In this document: piece by piece, positions 50,810-59,614 of the stretch
Layout: each line of letters begins with the position of its first letter
How positions within the stretch are numbered: position 1 is the first letter of the stretch
NCBI RefSeq assembly: GCF_009668025.1
Contig: NZ_WJXZ01000007.1
Location: 1 to 64,000 of the forward strand
Reading direction: 5' to 3'
Origin: Larkinella terrae
GTDB lineage: Bacteria > Bacteroidota > Bacteroidia > Cytophagales > Spirosomataceae
Length of the DNA: 64,000 nucleotides
The notes under the pieces: model-generated
The model's database searches: none
Told to the model about the DNA's origin: nothing
The model's input: only the letters and a program-made list of their open reading frames with translations
Program-made: the position numbers and the translations under genes

Positions 50810-53236
50810 ATGAAATTATTCCTTCTAGCCTGTAGCTTTTTGACGACGATCCACGCCTATGCCCAATCACGAACGCGGCTTTTCGATTCCGATTGGCGGT
50901 TTTTGAAAGACTCCACCGTGCAGGCCGAAAGCCATGCGTTCAACGACGCCAGTTGGCGGAAACTCGACCTGCCCCACGACTGGAGCATCGAGGATCTGCC
51001 GAACCAAAGCCCGGATCAGGTGGCCGGACCGTTTTCGCGGGCCAGTGTGGGCGCCACTTCCACCGGATATACCGTTGGCGGCACGGGCTGGTACCGGAAG
51101 TTGTTCAAAATCAATGCGTCTGAGAAAGGAAAAACCGTATCGATTTATTTCGACGGCGTTCACATGGAAACCGATGTCTGGCTGAACGGGCATCATCTGG
51201 GCTACCACGCGTACGGATATACGCCCTTCTCTTACGATTTGACAACCCATTTGCTGCCGCCGGGTCAGGACAACGTGCTGGCGGTTCGGGTAAAAAATAA
51301 CGGCAAAAACAGTCGCTGGTACACCGGTTCGGGCATTTACCGCCACGTCTGGCTGACGGTTACGGAACCGGTTCACATCACGCCCTTCAGTATTTCGATC
51401 ACCACACCGGAGGTTTCCGAGAAAACCGCTCAGGTACAGGTTGTTACCACCGTTGAAAACCCGTCCGGAAAACCGGTGCCGATCATTCTTGAAACTTCAT
51501 TAATCGCACCAAATGGAAAAACCGTTGGCAAAAACCAGCAAACGATTACCGTCGCGGCCAACGGACAAACCGAAGGAAGGCAATTGATGACGATTGCCAA
51601 TCCGCAGCGGTGGTCGCCCGAAACCCCCCGGCTTTACCGGACCAAAGTGGTGATTCTTTCCGGCCAAAAACGGCTCGACAGCGTGACGACTGCCACCGGA
51701 ATCCGGTCGATTGCGTACAGCGCCGAAACCGGGTTCCTGCTGAACGGGAAGCGGTTTTTGATGAAGGGTGGCTGTGTTCACCACGACAACGGGCCGCTGG
51801 GTGCGGTGGCCATCGACCGGGCCGAGGAACGCAAGGTGGAACTCCTGAAAGCCAATGGATTCAATGCCGTTCGAACGAGCCACAACCCGCCGTCGACGGC
51901 GTTTCTGGATGCCTGCGACCGGGTGGGTTTGCTGGTCATTGACGAAGCGTTCGACATGTGGCAGCGGCCCAAAAAACCGCAGGATTACCACCGGTTTTTC
52001 GATGAATGGTGGCAGCGGGATTTGCAGGCCATGATTCACCGCGACCGCAACCATCCGTCGGTGGTGATCTGGAGTATCGGCAACGAAATCAACGAACGCG
52101 CCGAACCCTCAGGGCTGGCGATCACAAAAAAACTAGCGGAAGAAGCCCGGCGGCTGGACCCCACCCGCCCGGTGACGGAAGCGCTTTGCGTGTTCTGGGA
52201 ACATCCCGGCAAAGTCTGGACCGACTCCGATCCGGCGTTCGCGCTGCTGGACATTGGCGGCTATAATTACGAGTGGAAGAATTACGAATCGGACCACCAG
52301 CGGTTTCCGGACCGGGTGATGGTCGGAACGGAAACGTTCGCGAAAGAAGCGTTTCAGAACTGGCAGATGGTGGAAAAACACCCGTACGTCATCGGTGATT
52401 TTGTCTGGACGGCGATGGATTACATGGGCGAAACCGCCATCGGTCATTCGCTTTTGCAGCCCAAAACCGACAAAGACAGCACGATTGCGGTTTTTCCGTG
52501 GCCGTGGTTCAACGCCTACTGCGGGGATCTGGACCTGATCGGTTTCAAAAAACCGCAGTCGCATTACCGGGATGTGGTCTGGCGGAACAGCAAAATCGAA
52601 CTGGCGGTCCACAGTCCGATTCCGGCTGGCATGAAGGAAACCGTGACCAACTGGGGCTGGCCGGACGAACAGCCGAGCTGGACCTGGGCGGGGGCGGAAG
52701 GGCAGCCGCTTCAGGTGCGAATTTTTTCGCGCAGCCCGCGGGTGAAACTGGAGCTGAACGGCAAAGTGATTGGGGAGCAAACGATACCGGATACGTCCAT
52801 TACGGCCACGTTTACGGTTCCGTATCAGCCGGGCGTTTTGAAAGCAACCGGTTTTGAAAACGGTAAACCAGGCGCTACGGTTGAACTGAAAACCGCCGGA
52901 AAACCGCATCACCTTCGGCTCCGGGCGGATCGTTCGATCATCCGTGCCGATCGCAACGATCTGTCGTACGTCGCCGTGGAGGTGGTGGACGAACAAGGCA
53001 ACCTGATTCCGTCGGCGGCTGTTCCGGTTTCATTCCAACTCAGCGGGGAAGGCCAGCTGGCGGGTGTCGGCAATGCCAATCCGACCGACCTGAGCAGTTT
53101 TCAAAAACCGCAGAAAGCCACTTTCCGGGGCCGCTGTCTGGCGATTCTCCGCCCGAATGCCCAACCGGGTGCCATGAGGTTGAAAGCCACCACTCCGGGT
53201 TTGCAAGCTGGGGAGATTAAGGTTTCAGTGCGCTAA
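50810..53236 (+). CDS. GH2 family beta-galactosidase, secreted
   Basis: An 808-residue enzyme. The ATG at 50810 begins a signal peptide ending AYAQS; the longer frame to 50669 reads through the upstream repeat and is rejected. Domains: jelly-roll sugar-binding (about 20-190; LPHDWSIED, VHMETDVWLNGHHLGYHAYGYTPF), Ig-like (about 195-300), TIM barrel (about 300-600), then a DUF4982-like domain and an Ig-like C-terminus. Acid/base Glu426 is in GNEINE and nucleophile Glu508 in VGTETF; RTSHNPPS is the conserved GH2 loop. Galactoside cleavage is most likely. Confidence 0.92.
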   Translation: MKLFLLACSFLTTIHAYAQSRTRLFDSDWRFLKDSTVQAESHAFNDASWRKLDLPHDWSIEDLPNQSPDQVAGPFSRASVGATSTGYTVGGTGWYRKLFKINASEKGKTVSIYFDGVHMETDVWLNGHHLGYHAYGYTPFSYDLTTHLLPPGQDNVLAVRVKNNGKNSRWYTGSGIYRHVWLTVTEPVHITPFSISITTPEVSEKTAQVQVVTTVENPSGKPVPIILETSLIAPNGKTVGKNQQTITVAANGQTEGRQLMTIANPQRWSPETPRLYRTKVVILSGQKRLDSVTTATGIRSIAYSAETGFLLNGKRFLMKGGCVHHDNGPLGAVAIDRAEERKVELLKANGFNAVRTSHNPPSTAFLDACDRVGLLVIDEAFDMWQRPKKPQDYHRFFDEWWQRDLQAMIHRDRNHPSVVIWSIGNEINERAEPSGLAITKKLAEEARRLDPTRPVTEALCVFWEHPGKVWTDSDPAFALLDIGGYNYEWKNYESDHQRFPDRVMVGTETFAKEAFQNWQMVEKHPYVIGDFVWTAMDYMGETAIGHSLLQPKTDKDSTIAVFPWPWFNAYCGDLDLIGFKKPQSHYRDVVWRNSKIELAVHSPIPAGMKETVTNWGWPDEQPSWTWAGAEGQPLQVRIFSRSPRVKLELNGKVIGEQTIPDTSITATFTVPYQPGVLKATGFENGKPGATVELKTAGKPHHLRLRADRSIIRADRNDLSYVAVEVVDEQGNLIPSAAVPVSFQLSGEGQLAGVGNANPTDLSSFQKPQKATFRGRCLAILRPNAQPGAMRLKATTPGLQAGEIKVSVR

Positions 53237-53268
53237 ATAGCAGGTAGTTAGCGGATTATAAATTTAAA

Positions 53269-53754
53269 TCAGTCGATTCGGATCAGGTCAATTTTGAAGA
53301 TCAGAATGGAATTGGCCGGAATACCACTTTGGGCCTGCGAACCGTAGGCCAGGCTGGGAGGCAGATACAGCGTGATGCTGCCCCCGGCCGAAATCAAGGG
53401 AATGCCTTCCTGCCAGCCAAGAATAAGCTGATTCAGGCCAAAGGTAATCCCGTTCGCGCTGTCAAACGTATTGCCGTTGGTCAGTTTGCCGGCATAATTA
53501 ACCGTTACCGTGGAGCAAACCGTGGGTTTTGCCCCCGAACCGGGTGCCTGAATAGTGTAATAAAAGCCGCGATCATCGGCCGTAGCGGCAATTTTATTGG
53601 AGTCGATGTATTGTTTTAACGCAGTTATCTCCGCCTGGGGAGCCTTCAGCGTGACCGGAGTGGGGTCGCAGGGCGTCTGTTCGACATTGGGCTGGCAGCC
53701 AATCGTAACAGCTACGAGGGCCAGCAGAATAAAACCGTATTTTATCATATTCAT
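53269..53754 (-). CDS. FKBP-type peptidyl-prolyl isomerase lipoprotein
   Basis: A 161-residue lipoprotein with lipobox VTIGC (Cys20) and a C-terminal FKBP domain (about 75-160): VTVNYAGKLTNGNTFDS, LGWQEGIPLISAGGSITLYLPPSLAYG and IPANSILIFKIDLI. It should assist folding of exported proteins in the periplasm. A TTG start at 53790 would add 12 residues; the ATG at 53754 fits the lipoprotein signal better. Convergent with the GH2 gene 32 bp away. Confidence 0.92.
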   Translation of the reverse strand: MNMIKYGFILLALVAVTIGCQPNVEQTPCDPTPVTLKAPQAEITALKQYIDSNKIAATADDRGFYYTIQAPGSGAKPTVCSTVTVNYAGKLTNGNTFDSANGITFGLNQLILGWQEGIPLISAGGSITLYLPPSLAYGSQAQSGIPANSILIFKIDLIRID

Positions 53755-53805
53755 AAACGTAGGGTGCAAGCTACCCTTTTTTTGTGACAACAGATGCCGT
53801 TTTGA

Positions 53806-54570
53806 TCATCGAATGCGGATTTTGACAACCAGTAAATTCATGACGCTATTGACCAGAAAGGCCAGAAAAAACGACCATCCGACCGAAAACTCAACCAGCA
53901 GAAAGGCTTGTAGAAACAGAAAGGTCGTGAATCCAAATAAGCCCAAAACAAGACCGCGCAGAATGACGATGGTGCCATTTTTGCCCTGCGTATAATGCGT
54001 AAAAACCGCCAGAATGGAGGTCATGATGGGAAACGGCGTCAGAATACCGCTCCAGGTTGGGCCTAATAAACTGGCCAGGCCGGTAATGGCAACCATAAAA
54101 AGCGTGGCAACGATCATTCGGATGGGTAAATCATAGGGCAAACGCCGGGAACCAGTTGGCCGATTGGTCGGATTGGGAAATACGCGCAACGCGAGCGCAA
54201 TGCTCCCCATCGAAATCGCATAAATGGCGACCAAATGTAGCTTGACGTAATTGAAGAGCAGGGCGGGCAGCAGGTAGCTGAGGTAGGAGAGCAGCAGGGT
54301 TGGAAGCCAGCTGAGGTGCCGGGAAAGGTAGGTGTAGCTCAGGCAGAAGCAAACCAGCGAAACCACTCCGGCCAGAATGCCGGGCACCGAACGGATGCCG
54401 AACGCGGTTCCCTGTTCCAGAATGAAAAAGAGCAGAATTGGCCCCGCAATCCAGGGCATACTGGCAATTAACCCACCTATTTTATTCCCCCAACGACGGC
54501 TGATCAGTGTGATTACCCCAACAACTGAAGGCATCAGAATGACTTTGATCAGCAAAAGGGAATAATTCAT
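53806..54570 (-). CDS. Conserved integral membrane protein, function unknown
   Basis: A 254-residue protein with about seven or eight hydrophobic helices. Two sections resemble each other in pattern (GNKIGGLIASMPWIAGPILLF near 25-45; GPTWSGILTPFPIMTSILAV near 165-185), suggesting an inverted internal repeat as in small transporters. No family was recognised. Start ATG at 54570; the longer frame to 54627 runs toward the palindromic repeat. No tight linkage to neighbours: the FKBP gene follows after 51 bp on the same strand. Confidence 0.75.
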   Translation of the reverse strand: MNYSLLLIKVILMPSVVGVITLISRRWGNKIGGLIASMPWIAGPILLFFILEQGTAFGIRSVPGILAGVVSLVCFCLSYTYLSRHLSWLPTLLLSYLSYLLPALLFNYVKLHLVAIYAISMGSIALALRVFPNPTNRPTGSRRLPYDLPIRMIVATLFMVAITGLASLLGPTWSGILTPFPIMTSILAVFTHYTQGKNGTIVILRGLVLGLFGFTTFLFLQAFLLVEFSVGWSFFLAFLVNSVMNLLVVKIRIR

Positions 54571-54633
54571 TTTGGGAACCAATGATTGGAATGCTGTAAA
54601 AGTATTCGTTCCGGGCCGCTCCGCCAAAGGTGT

Positions 54634-54703
54634 TCTGCCCCCAACCCCCTAAAGGGGGCTTTGAAATGCCGATTAAAGCCCCCTTTAGGGGGTTGGGGGC
54701 AGA
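54634..54703. repeat. Palindromic intergenic repeat, family A, copy 2
   Basis: Perfect 29-bp inverted arms (54634-54662 and 54675-54703) surround the 12-base loop GAAATGCCGATT. The arms carry GCCCCCAACCCCCTAAAGGG as in copy 1 at 16725. Its reverse complement contains CTTTAATCGGCATTTC, one base different from the core of copy 1. Confidence 0.88.
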
Positions 54704-54728
54704 CTTCGGCAAAGAAAAGGAAGTTGGT

Positions 54729-57533
54729 TTACTGCACCGTAAAAACGTACATTCCGGCGCCAATGGCCAGCACGGTTTTGTCGTTTTCGGTTCGCAAAAC
54801 TTTGACGTCGCTGCGGTTTTCAAGCGGTTTTCCGCTTTCGGAAATCGAGCGACCAACCGACGCGGGCAGAAAAACCGTTGCCGTGGTGTTGGCCGGAATG
54901 CTGACCGTCAGCTCCAGTTGCTGACCGGTTTTTTTCCAGTCGCTCCGAATCGGGCCGTAGGGCGAAACGTAGCGAACGTTGGTCTGCGTGATGTCGCCCA
55001 CCAGCTCCGGTTTGATCACGATGGCTTTGAAACCCGGCACATTTTCGTCCTGCTGAATGCCGCCCAGGCCGCTGTAAAGCCATTCCATCAGGTGCCCCAG
55101 CATGAAATGGTTGTTGGACACAAACCGCAGCGCGGGCCAGGATTCCGTGAGCGCGGTGGCACCGTGCGCGAGTTGGTAGCCGTAGCCGGGCACATCCGAG
55201 CGGTTGTTCATGGCATAAATGGCATCCGACGCATCGACTTTCGTCAGCGCCAGCAGTAAATACCGGAACCCAATGTCGCCCGCCGTCAGGCTGTACTTGT
55301 TGTCTTTGAGACTCTTCAGCAAACTTGCCGTAACCGTGGCTTTATTTTCGGGCGTCACCAGATTCATGTAAATCGGCATCGCGTTAGAGGTCTGGCTACC
55401 AGAGCCGTAGTAGCCTTTCTCCGCGTCGTAATATTTTCCGTTGAAGGCCTTTTTTACGCTTTCGGCCAGTTGCTGAAACTGGTCGGCGTCGGCGGTTTTT
55501 CCCAGCAAACGGGCGGTTTTTTCCAGAATCGTCAGGTCGTAATAATAGGTAGCGGTTGCCGTAATGCCCTTCGGCGTCAGTTGCGATTCGCCGGGCGGTT
55601 TTGGCCCCAGGTCACACCAGTCGCCCAGACCGTGGGTCAGAATGTGGTCGTTGGCTTTGGTGCCCAGATACGCCACGTATTTCTTCATCATGTCGTAGCT
55701 CTCCGTCAGAATGCTTTTGTCGCCGTACCATTGGTAAGTATACCAGGGCAGAATCACCCCCGCGCTGCCCCATTCGGGCGAATCGCGAAAACCGCTCACA
55801 AAAGCGGTGTATTCCGGTGCAATGTCGGGAATCAGGCCGTTCGCCAACTGCGCCGACTGCATATCCCGGATGATCTTCGGCAATAGCGTCGCCAGATCGT
55901 AAGTGTAGCGGGCCGAACCGCTCATGAGGTGGGTTTCTTCCAGCCAGCCCAGTTTTTCGCGGTGCGGGCAGTCCGTTAACGTGCTGACCATGTTGCTCTT
56001 AATGGCCCAGGTAATCAGCCGGTCGATTCGGTTGAAGAGGTCGTTCGAACACGAAAACGTCCCGACGGTTTCGGCAGAACCCCGAATGTGCAGCCCTTTG
56101 ATGGCGGTCAGAACCGGCAAATCGACCACCGGTTTTGAAGGTACATTTGCGAGATGCGAATCGGGAACTGCCCCTTCAATTTGCAGATACCGAAAACCGT
56201 AGTACGTAAAGCGCGGCTGCCAGGTTTCACTGCCACTTCCTTTCAGCGTGTACTGGTAAAAATGCGGATCGCCGGTGGCCTTCTGGGTTACCAGACTGTC
56301 ATCGCCCAGCAATTCGCCGGGCGTAATTTTAACGACTGAACCGGTTTTTCCCCGAACGGAAATCTGCGGAATACCAGACATGTTCTGCCCCAGATCGACG
56401 ACGAAAACACCGGGTTTCGGTTCCGTAATCCGAACGGGAGTGAAAGTTTCCATGATTTTCACCGGCGGAGCGGTTTGCGACCGCAGCTGGGGCGATCCCT
56501 GAACGATGAGCGGAGTTTGCCAGTTTGAATCGTTGTAACCCGCTGACATCCAGTTGGTCAGTTCGTTTCGCGCATCCCAGTCTTCCCCGCCGTAAATACT
56601 GGAATAGGTAATCGGGCTTTTGGTTACTTTCCACGATTGATCGGTAACGATTTGCTCTTTCGAACCGTCGGTGTACTCCAGTTGGAGGTTGCAGATCAGT
56701 TTCGGATAGCCAAACGAGCCCACAATTTTCCGGTAACGTTCAACGGGAATGTTGTAAAAACCGTTGCCGAGAAGCACGCCCAACACATTCGCGCCCTTGC
56801 GGAGGGAGGTAGTTAAGTCGTACGTGGCGTAGAGGGCATACTGGTCGTAATTGGTCCAGCCGGGATCGATGAAATGGTCTTTCACGCGCTGTCCGTTGAG
56901 TTTCAATTCGTAGTGGCCCAAACCGGAAATAAATGCCGTAGCGCGTTTCAGGGGCTTTTTCAGGCTAAATTCCTTCCGAAACTGCGGCAGTGCATTCTGC
57001 GCCGATTGGCGGTCGCCCAGCGGTTTTTTGGAGGTTGGGTTGTGAACGAACGGCACAATTCGCTCCGACGCGGGCAGGTCTTCCAGCGCAATCCACTGCG
57101 CTTTCCCCCAATCGGATTTGTCGGGTAGACCCATCTGCCAGGTGGCCGGAGCGCTCCAGACCGACGGCTGGCCGTCTTTGTCCCAGGTCTGCACTTTCCA
57201 GAAATACGACTGGCCAGCCTGCAGTGGTTTTCCTTCGTAAGCCACCTGAATGGATTGATCCGAAATCCGTTTGCCCGAATCCCAGAGATTGCCCTGATTG
57301 GCGGCCAGGGTCTTTGGATTATCAGACACTAGGATGCGGTAAGCGGTTTGCTTTTGCCCCCGAACCGCCGACACAATCTGCCAGCTTAACCGGGGCTGAC
57401 GACTCTCGACACCCAGCGGATTATCGCGGTAGTCGCAGCGGAGCCGGGTCAGGGAAACGAGGGCGGGTTTAGCTGCCCAGGCATTGGAGCAGATTAGGAG
57501 AAAAAAGAAAAGACGATAGTAAACTAACTTCAT
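54729..57533 (-). CDS. Alpha-L-rhamnosidase (GH78), secreted
   Basis: A 934-residue enzyme with signal peptide (about 1-20, ending NAWA). Domain order matches GH78: N-terminal fibronectin-like domain (LRCDYRDNPLGVESRQPRLSWQI), beta-sandwich Bac_rhamnosid_N (about 185-330), CBM67-like domain, the (alpha/alpha)6 catalytic barrel, and a C-terminal beta domain. The catalytic region contains LTDCPHREKLGWLEETH at about 521-535 (acid cluster with Glu532/533) and DSPEWGSAGVILPWYTYQW. It should remove terminal rhamnose from plant polymers such as pectin, or possibly from the cell's own EPS. Confidence 0.93.
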   Translation of the reverse strand: MKLVYYRLFFFLLICSNAWAAKPALVSLTRLRCDYRDNPLGVESRQPRLSWQIVSAVRGQKQTAYRILVSDNPKTLAANQGNLWDSGKRISDQSIQVAYEGKPLQAGQSYFWKVQTWDKDGQPSVWSAPATWQMGLPDKSDWGKAQWIALEDLPASERIVPFVHNPTSKKPLGDRQSAQNALPQFRKEFSLKKPLKRATAFISGLGHYELKLNGQRVKDHFIDPGWTNYDQYALYATYDLTTSLRKGANVLGVLLGNGFYNIPVERYRKIVGSFGYPKLICNLQLEYTDGSKEQIVTDQSWKVTKSPITYSSIYGGEDWDARNELTNWMSAGYNDSNWQTPLIVQGSPQLRSQTAPPVKIMETFTPVRITEPKPGVFVVDLGQNMSGIPQISVRGKTGSVVKITPGELLGDDSLVTQKATGDPHFYQYTLKGSGSETWQPRFTYYGFRYLQIEGAVPDSHLANVPSKPVVDLPVLTAIKGLHIRGSAETVGTFSCSNDLFNRIDRLITWAIKSNMVSTLTDCPHREKLGWLEETHLMSGSARYTYDLATLLPKIIRDMQSAQLANGLIPDIAPEYTAFVSGFRDSPEWGSAGVILPWYTYQWYGDKSILTESYDMMKKYVAYLGTKANDHILTHGLGDWCDLGPKPPGESQLTPKGITATATYYYDLTILEKTARLLGKTADADQFQQLAESVKKAFNGKYYDAEKGYYGSGSQTSNAMPIYMNLVTPENKATVTASLLKSLKDNKYSLTAGDIGFRYLLLALTKVDASDAIYAMNNRSDVPGYGYQLAHGATALTESWPALRFVSNNHFMLGHLMEWLYSGLGGIQQDENVPGFKAIVIKPELVGDITQTNVRYVSPYGPIRSDWKKTGQQLELTVSIPANTTATVFLPASVGRSISESGKPLENRSDVKVLRTENDKTVLAIGAGMYVFTVQ

Positions 57534-57607
57534 AAAGGTCTAATTGGGCCGGTTCGGTAGCAAAAAACAAATATCACAAGAAAGGAGGAAGCTTTTTAGT
57601 GAAAAAT

Positions 57608-57625
57608 TAACTAATATATTAGTTA
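57608..57625. promoter_or_regulatory. 18-bp perfect palindrome, putative operator
   Basis: TAACTAATATATTAGTTA lies between the divergent rhamnosidase (start 57533) and TlpA-like (start 57743) genes. A further half-site ATTAGTT follows at about 57640. The shape suits a MarR- or TetR-type dimer; no such regulator gene is in the window. Confidence 0.5.
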
Positions 57626-57742
57626 TTGAACTTGTTTATTAGTTGTTTTGAATTGCCCTGCGGGTTTGGGCGAAGATTGGGCGGTGAGTACAGCTCAATG
57701 GAGGTAAATCCGCCCCAAAAGTACCCTCTAATCCCTGCTCTT

Positions 57743-58963
57743 ATGAAAAACTTCCTGTTGATTGCAAGTATTCAATTTCTGATTGGCTACTCATTTGAAG
57801 CATTTTCACAACATACTTCACAAGCTTATCCGCTTACCAGTGTGTTTGATTCGACTGCTTATTCCTTTTCTTATATTCATCCGGCTATAACCGGTCTCCG
57901 TGCAAAACTACCTGCTATTGAATCAAAGTATCATTCGTTATCCCGCAGTATAAAATTGCCTGATTTTAATACAGAAATTGCGGTTTTGATTGGAAGGACT
58001 ACCTCAAATGTGGATTTCATAGTTATCGACCAGAACTTTAATCACGATTTATCGGATGATAAGGTCGAGTATTTTCCGGATACGTTAAAAAGTCCAACAA
58101 GAGGGAATTACAAACGCTTTTCGTCTGATTTAACGATTACAGGACGTAGCTATCCAATCCAATTTGATTATTCCATTATCAAGCCTGTTCAGCTAAACAT
58201 TGATCATGGTGATTCGTTGGAAAACAAGATTCATTTCATGGTGCGGCCCTACCAATACCGGTATACGCAAATAAAAACAGATACAGCTACATATAAGCTG
58301 GTTTTGTTTTCAAAGAATATTTTTGATTTTTCAAAAAACTCTTCATATCTGCTTATTGTGCCGGATCGGATTAACATCAAAACGGTAAAAAGCACGTATA
58401 AAACCGATAATAAATATATGAAAGGAGACATCATTTTAGCTGGTAATAATAAGTATATTTTTGAAAAAATATCAGCAGCCGGCGATTACATTTACTTGCG
58501 GACAATAGACGTTAAGTCAGAGATTTATGGAGACAAAGTGGGCTTTCTGGCAGCGGATTTTTCGGGAAACGATATCTTGTCGAAAGCACCGATTTTATCG
58601 AAGGCTCTAAAGGGAAAATATGTTTTACTGGATTTTTGGGGAACCTGGTGCGCTCCCTGTCTAAAGATTTTGCCGGATTTGAAGAAAATGCATACGACGC
58701 TCGATAATAAAAAGATAACGATGGTTGGGGTATGTTACGATAAAAATGTCGAAATCGTAGAAAACTTCCTGAAGAAAAGAGAAATTGACTGGACTCAATT
58801 GTTTGATCCACAGTCGGGTAGTGTCTTTGGGAAACAATTTGCAGTGTCGTCTTATCCAACTTTTATTGTCATTGACCCTTCCGGCAAAATTGTTTTTAAA
58901 GACGAAGGATTGACGGGATTTCAAAGGTTGAAGGAACAAATTGAGACAATTAGTAATAAATAA
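57743..58963 (+). CDS. TlpA-like thioredoxin-domain protein, secreted
   Basis: A 406-residue exported protein (signal peptide about 1-23, ending AFSQ). Residues about 280-400 are a TlpA/AhpC-TSA thioredoxin fold with active site WCAPC (Cys303, Cys306), cis-Pro loop in SSYPTFIVID. Residues 25-270 are a beta-rich N-terminal domain typical of Bacteroidota thiol-disulfide proteins, family unclear. It should reduce or exchange disulfides in the periplasm. Its base composition is strikingly AT-rich compared with neighbours (for example 21 G+C in the 60 bases from 58081), hinting at separate origin. ATG at 57743 begins the signal; the frame extends to 57626. Confidence 0.88.
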   Translation: MKNFLLIASIQFLIGYSFEAFSQHTSQAYPLTSVFDSTAYSFSYIHPAITGLRAKLPAIESKYHSLSRSIKLPDFNTEIAVLIGRTTSNVDFIVIDQNFNHDLSDDKVEYFPDTLKSPTRGNYKRFSSDLTITGRSYPIQFDYSIIKPVQLNIDHGDSLENKIHFMVRPYQYRYTQIKTDTATYKLVLFSKNIFDFSKNSSYLLIVPDRINIKTVKSTYKTDNKYMKGDIILAGNNKYIFEKISAAGDYIYLRTIDVKSEIYGDKVGFLAADFSGNDILSKAPILSKALKGKYVLLDFWGTWCAPCLKILPDLKKMHTTLDNKKITMVGVCYDKNVEIVENFLKKREIDWTQLFDPQSGSVFGKQFAVSSYPTFIVIDPSGKIVFKDEGLTGFQRLKEQIETISNK

Positions 58964-58976
58964 TGAATGGATTCGG

Positions 58977-59020
58977 CAGTAGTCAGTTATTGGGCAAAAC
59001 TGTGTAATAACTGGCTACTG
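58977..59020. terminator. Hairpin between convergent TlpA and cupin genes
   Basis: CAGTAGTCAGTTATT (58977-58991) pairs with AATAACTGGCTACTG (59006-59020) with one G-U pair. No T-run follows, so termination is possible but not certain; it lies 14 bp after the TlpA-like stop. Confidence 0.45.
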
Positions 59021-59058
59021 TCAAATTCATACATTACTTTAAAAGTTAATTATTCACC

Positions 59059-59514
59059 TTATTTATATTCCTTCGTATAACCCGGCCGGCCATTTTTAAT
59101 GATGAAAATGATCAGCACCTTGGCGGGTGTTGACGGATCCGGATTTCGGGTCAATGAGTGCATGATCTTCCGTTTCTCGTAAAACATTTGCCCGGCGGAA
59201 TAGGTCTTCGGAGCGCCTTTGTCCAGCCCGATCTCAACTTTTCCTTCGACAATGTACCCAAAAAGCTCGGCGTCGTGCCGGTGGGCTACGGTATCCTGGC
59301 CGCCCGGAGCAACCGTCATCAGGGAGGAATCCATTTTGTAGTCCTTTAGCTCCGGGTCCGTCAGCATCGTCGCAAAAACCGGTGCGAAACTCAGCGGATT
59401 GGACTTTTGTTCGGCCTTCGCATCGTGCTGGTGCTGGGCAAAACCGGTCGTAAGACTCAGGAAAAAGAGGAAGGAAGCAGGCAGTGTTTTTAAGGGGGCG
59501 GTTTTTAGGAACAT
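59059..59514 (-). CDS. Secreted cupin-domain protein
   Basis: A 151-residue exported protein: signal peptide about 1-26 (ending GFAQ), then a single cupin barrel with motif 1 DTVAHRHDAELFGYIVEGKVEIGL and motif 2 MFYEKRKIMHSLTRN. The His residues HRH, with Glu and the later His, would bind a metal ion. Cupins range from dioxygenases to sugar-binding proteins; the activity is open. The ATG at 59514 is preferred to a GTG at 59559 because it starts the signal peptide, but a perfect hairpin overlaps this start. Confidence 0.8.
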   Translation of the reverse strand: MFLKTAPLKTLPASFLFFLSLTTGFAQHQHDAKAEQKSNPLSFAPVFATMLTDPELKDYKMDSSLMTVAPGGQDTVAHRHDAELFGYIVEGKVEIGLDKGAPKTYSAGQMFYEKRKIMHSLTRNPDPSTPAKVLIIFIIKNGRPGYTKEYK

Positions 59515-59547
59515 TTTGCGGGCGTTTATGGGTAAACGCCCGCAAAA
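59514..59547 (-). promoter_or_regulatory. Perfect 15-bp hairpin abutting the cupin start codon
   Basis: On the minus strand TTTTGCGGGCGTTTA (59547-59533), loop CCCA, and TAAACGCCCGCAAAA (59528-59514), whose last A is the first base of the ATG. It could hide the ribosome entry site. There is no T-run for termination. Confidence 0.5.
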
Positions 59548-59614
59548 TAGCTGGATCACAATCGTTTCCGGTAGTCCAGTTGAAGAAACCGGGTAGCCCA
59601 GTCCGGGTACTTTA

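Noticed and set aside
52133-52996. 287-codon minus-strand reading frame
   Set aside because: Antisense to the GH2 gene, whose catalytic Glu motifs are clear.
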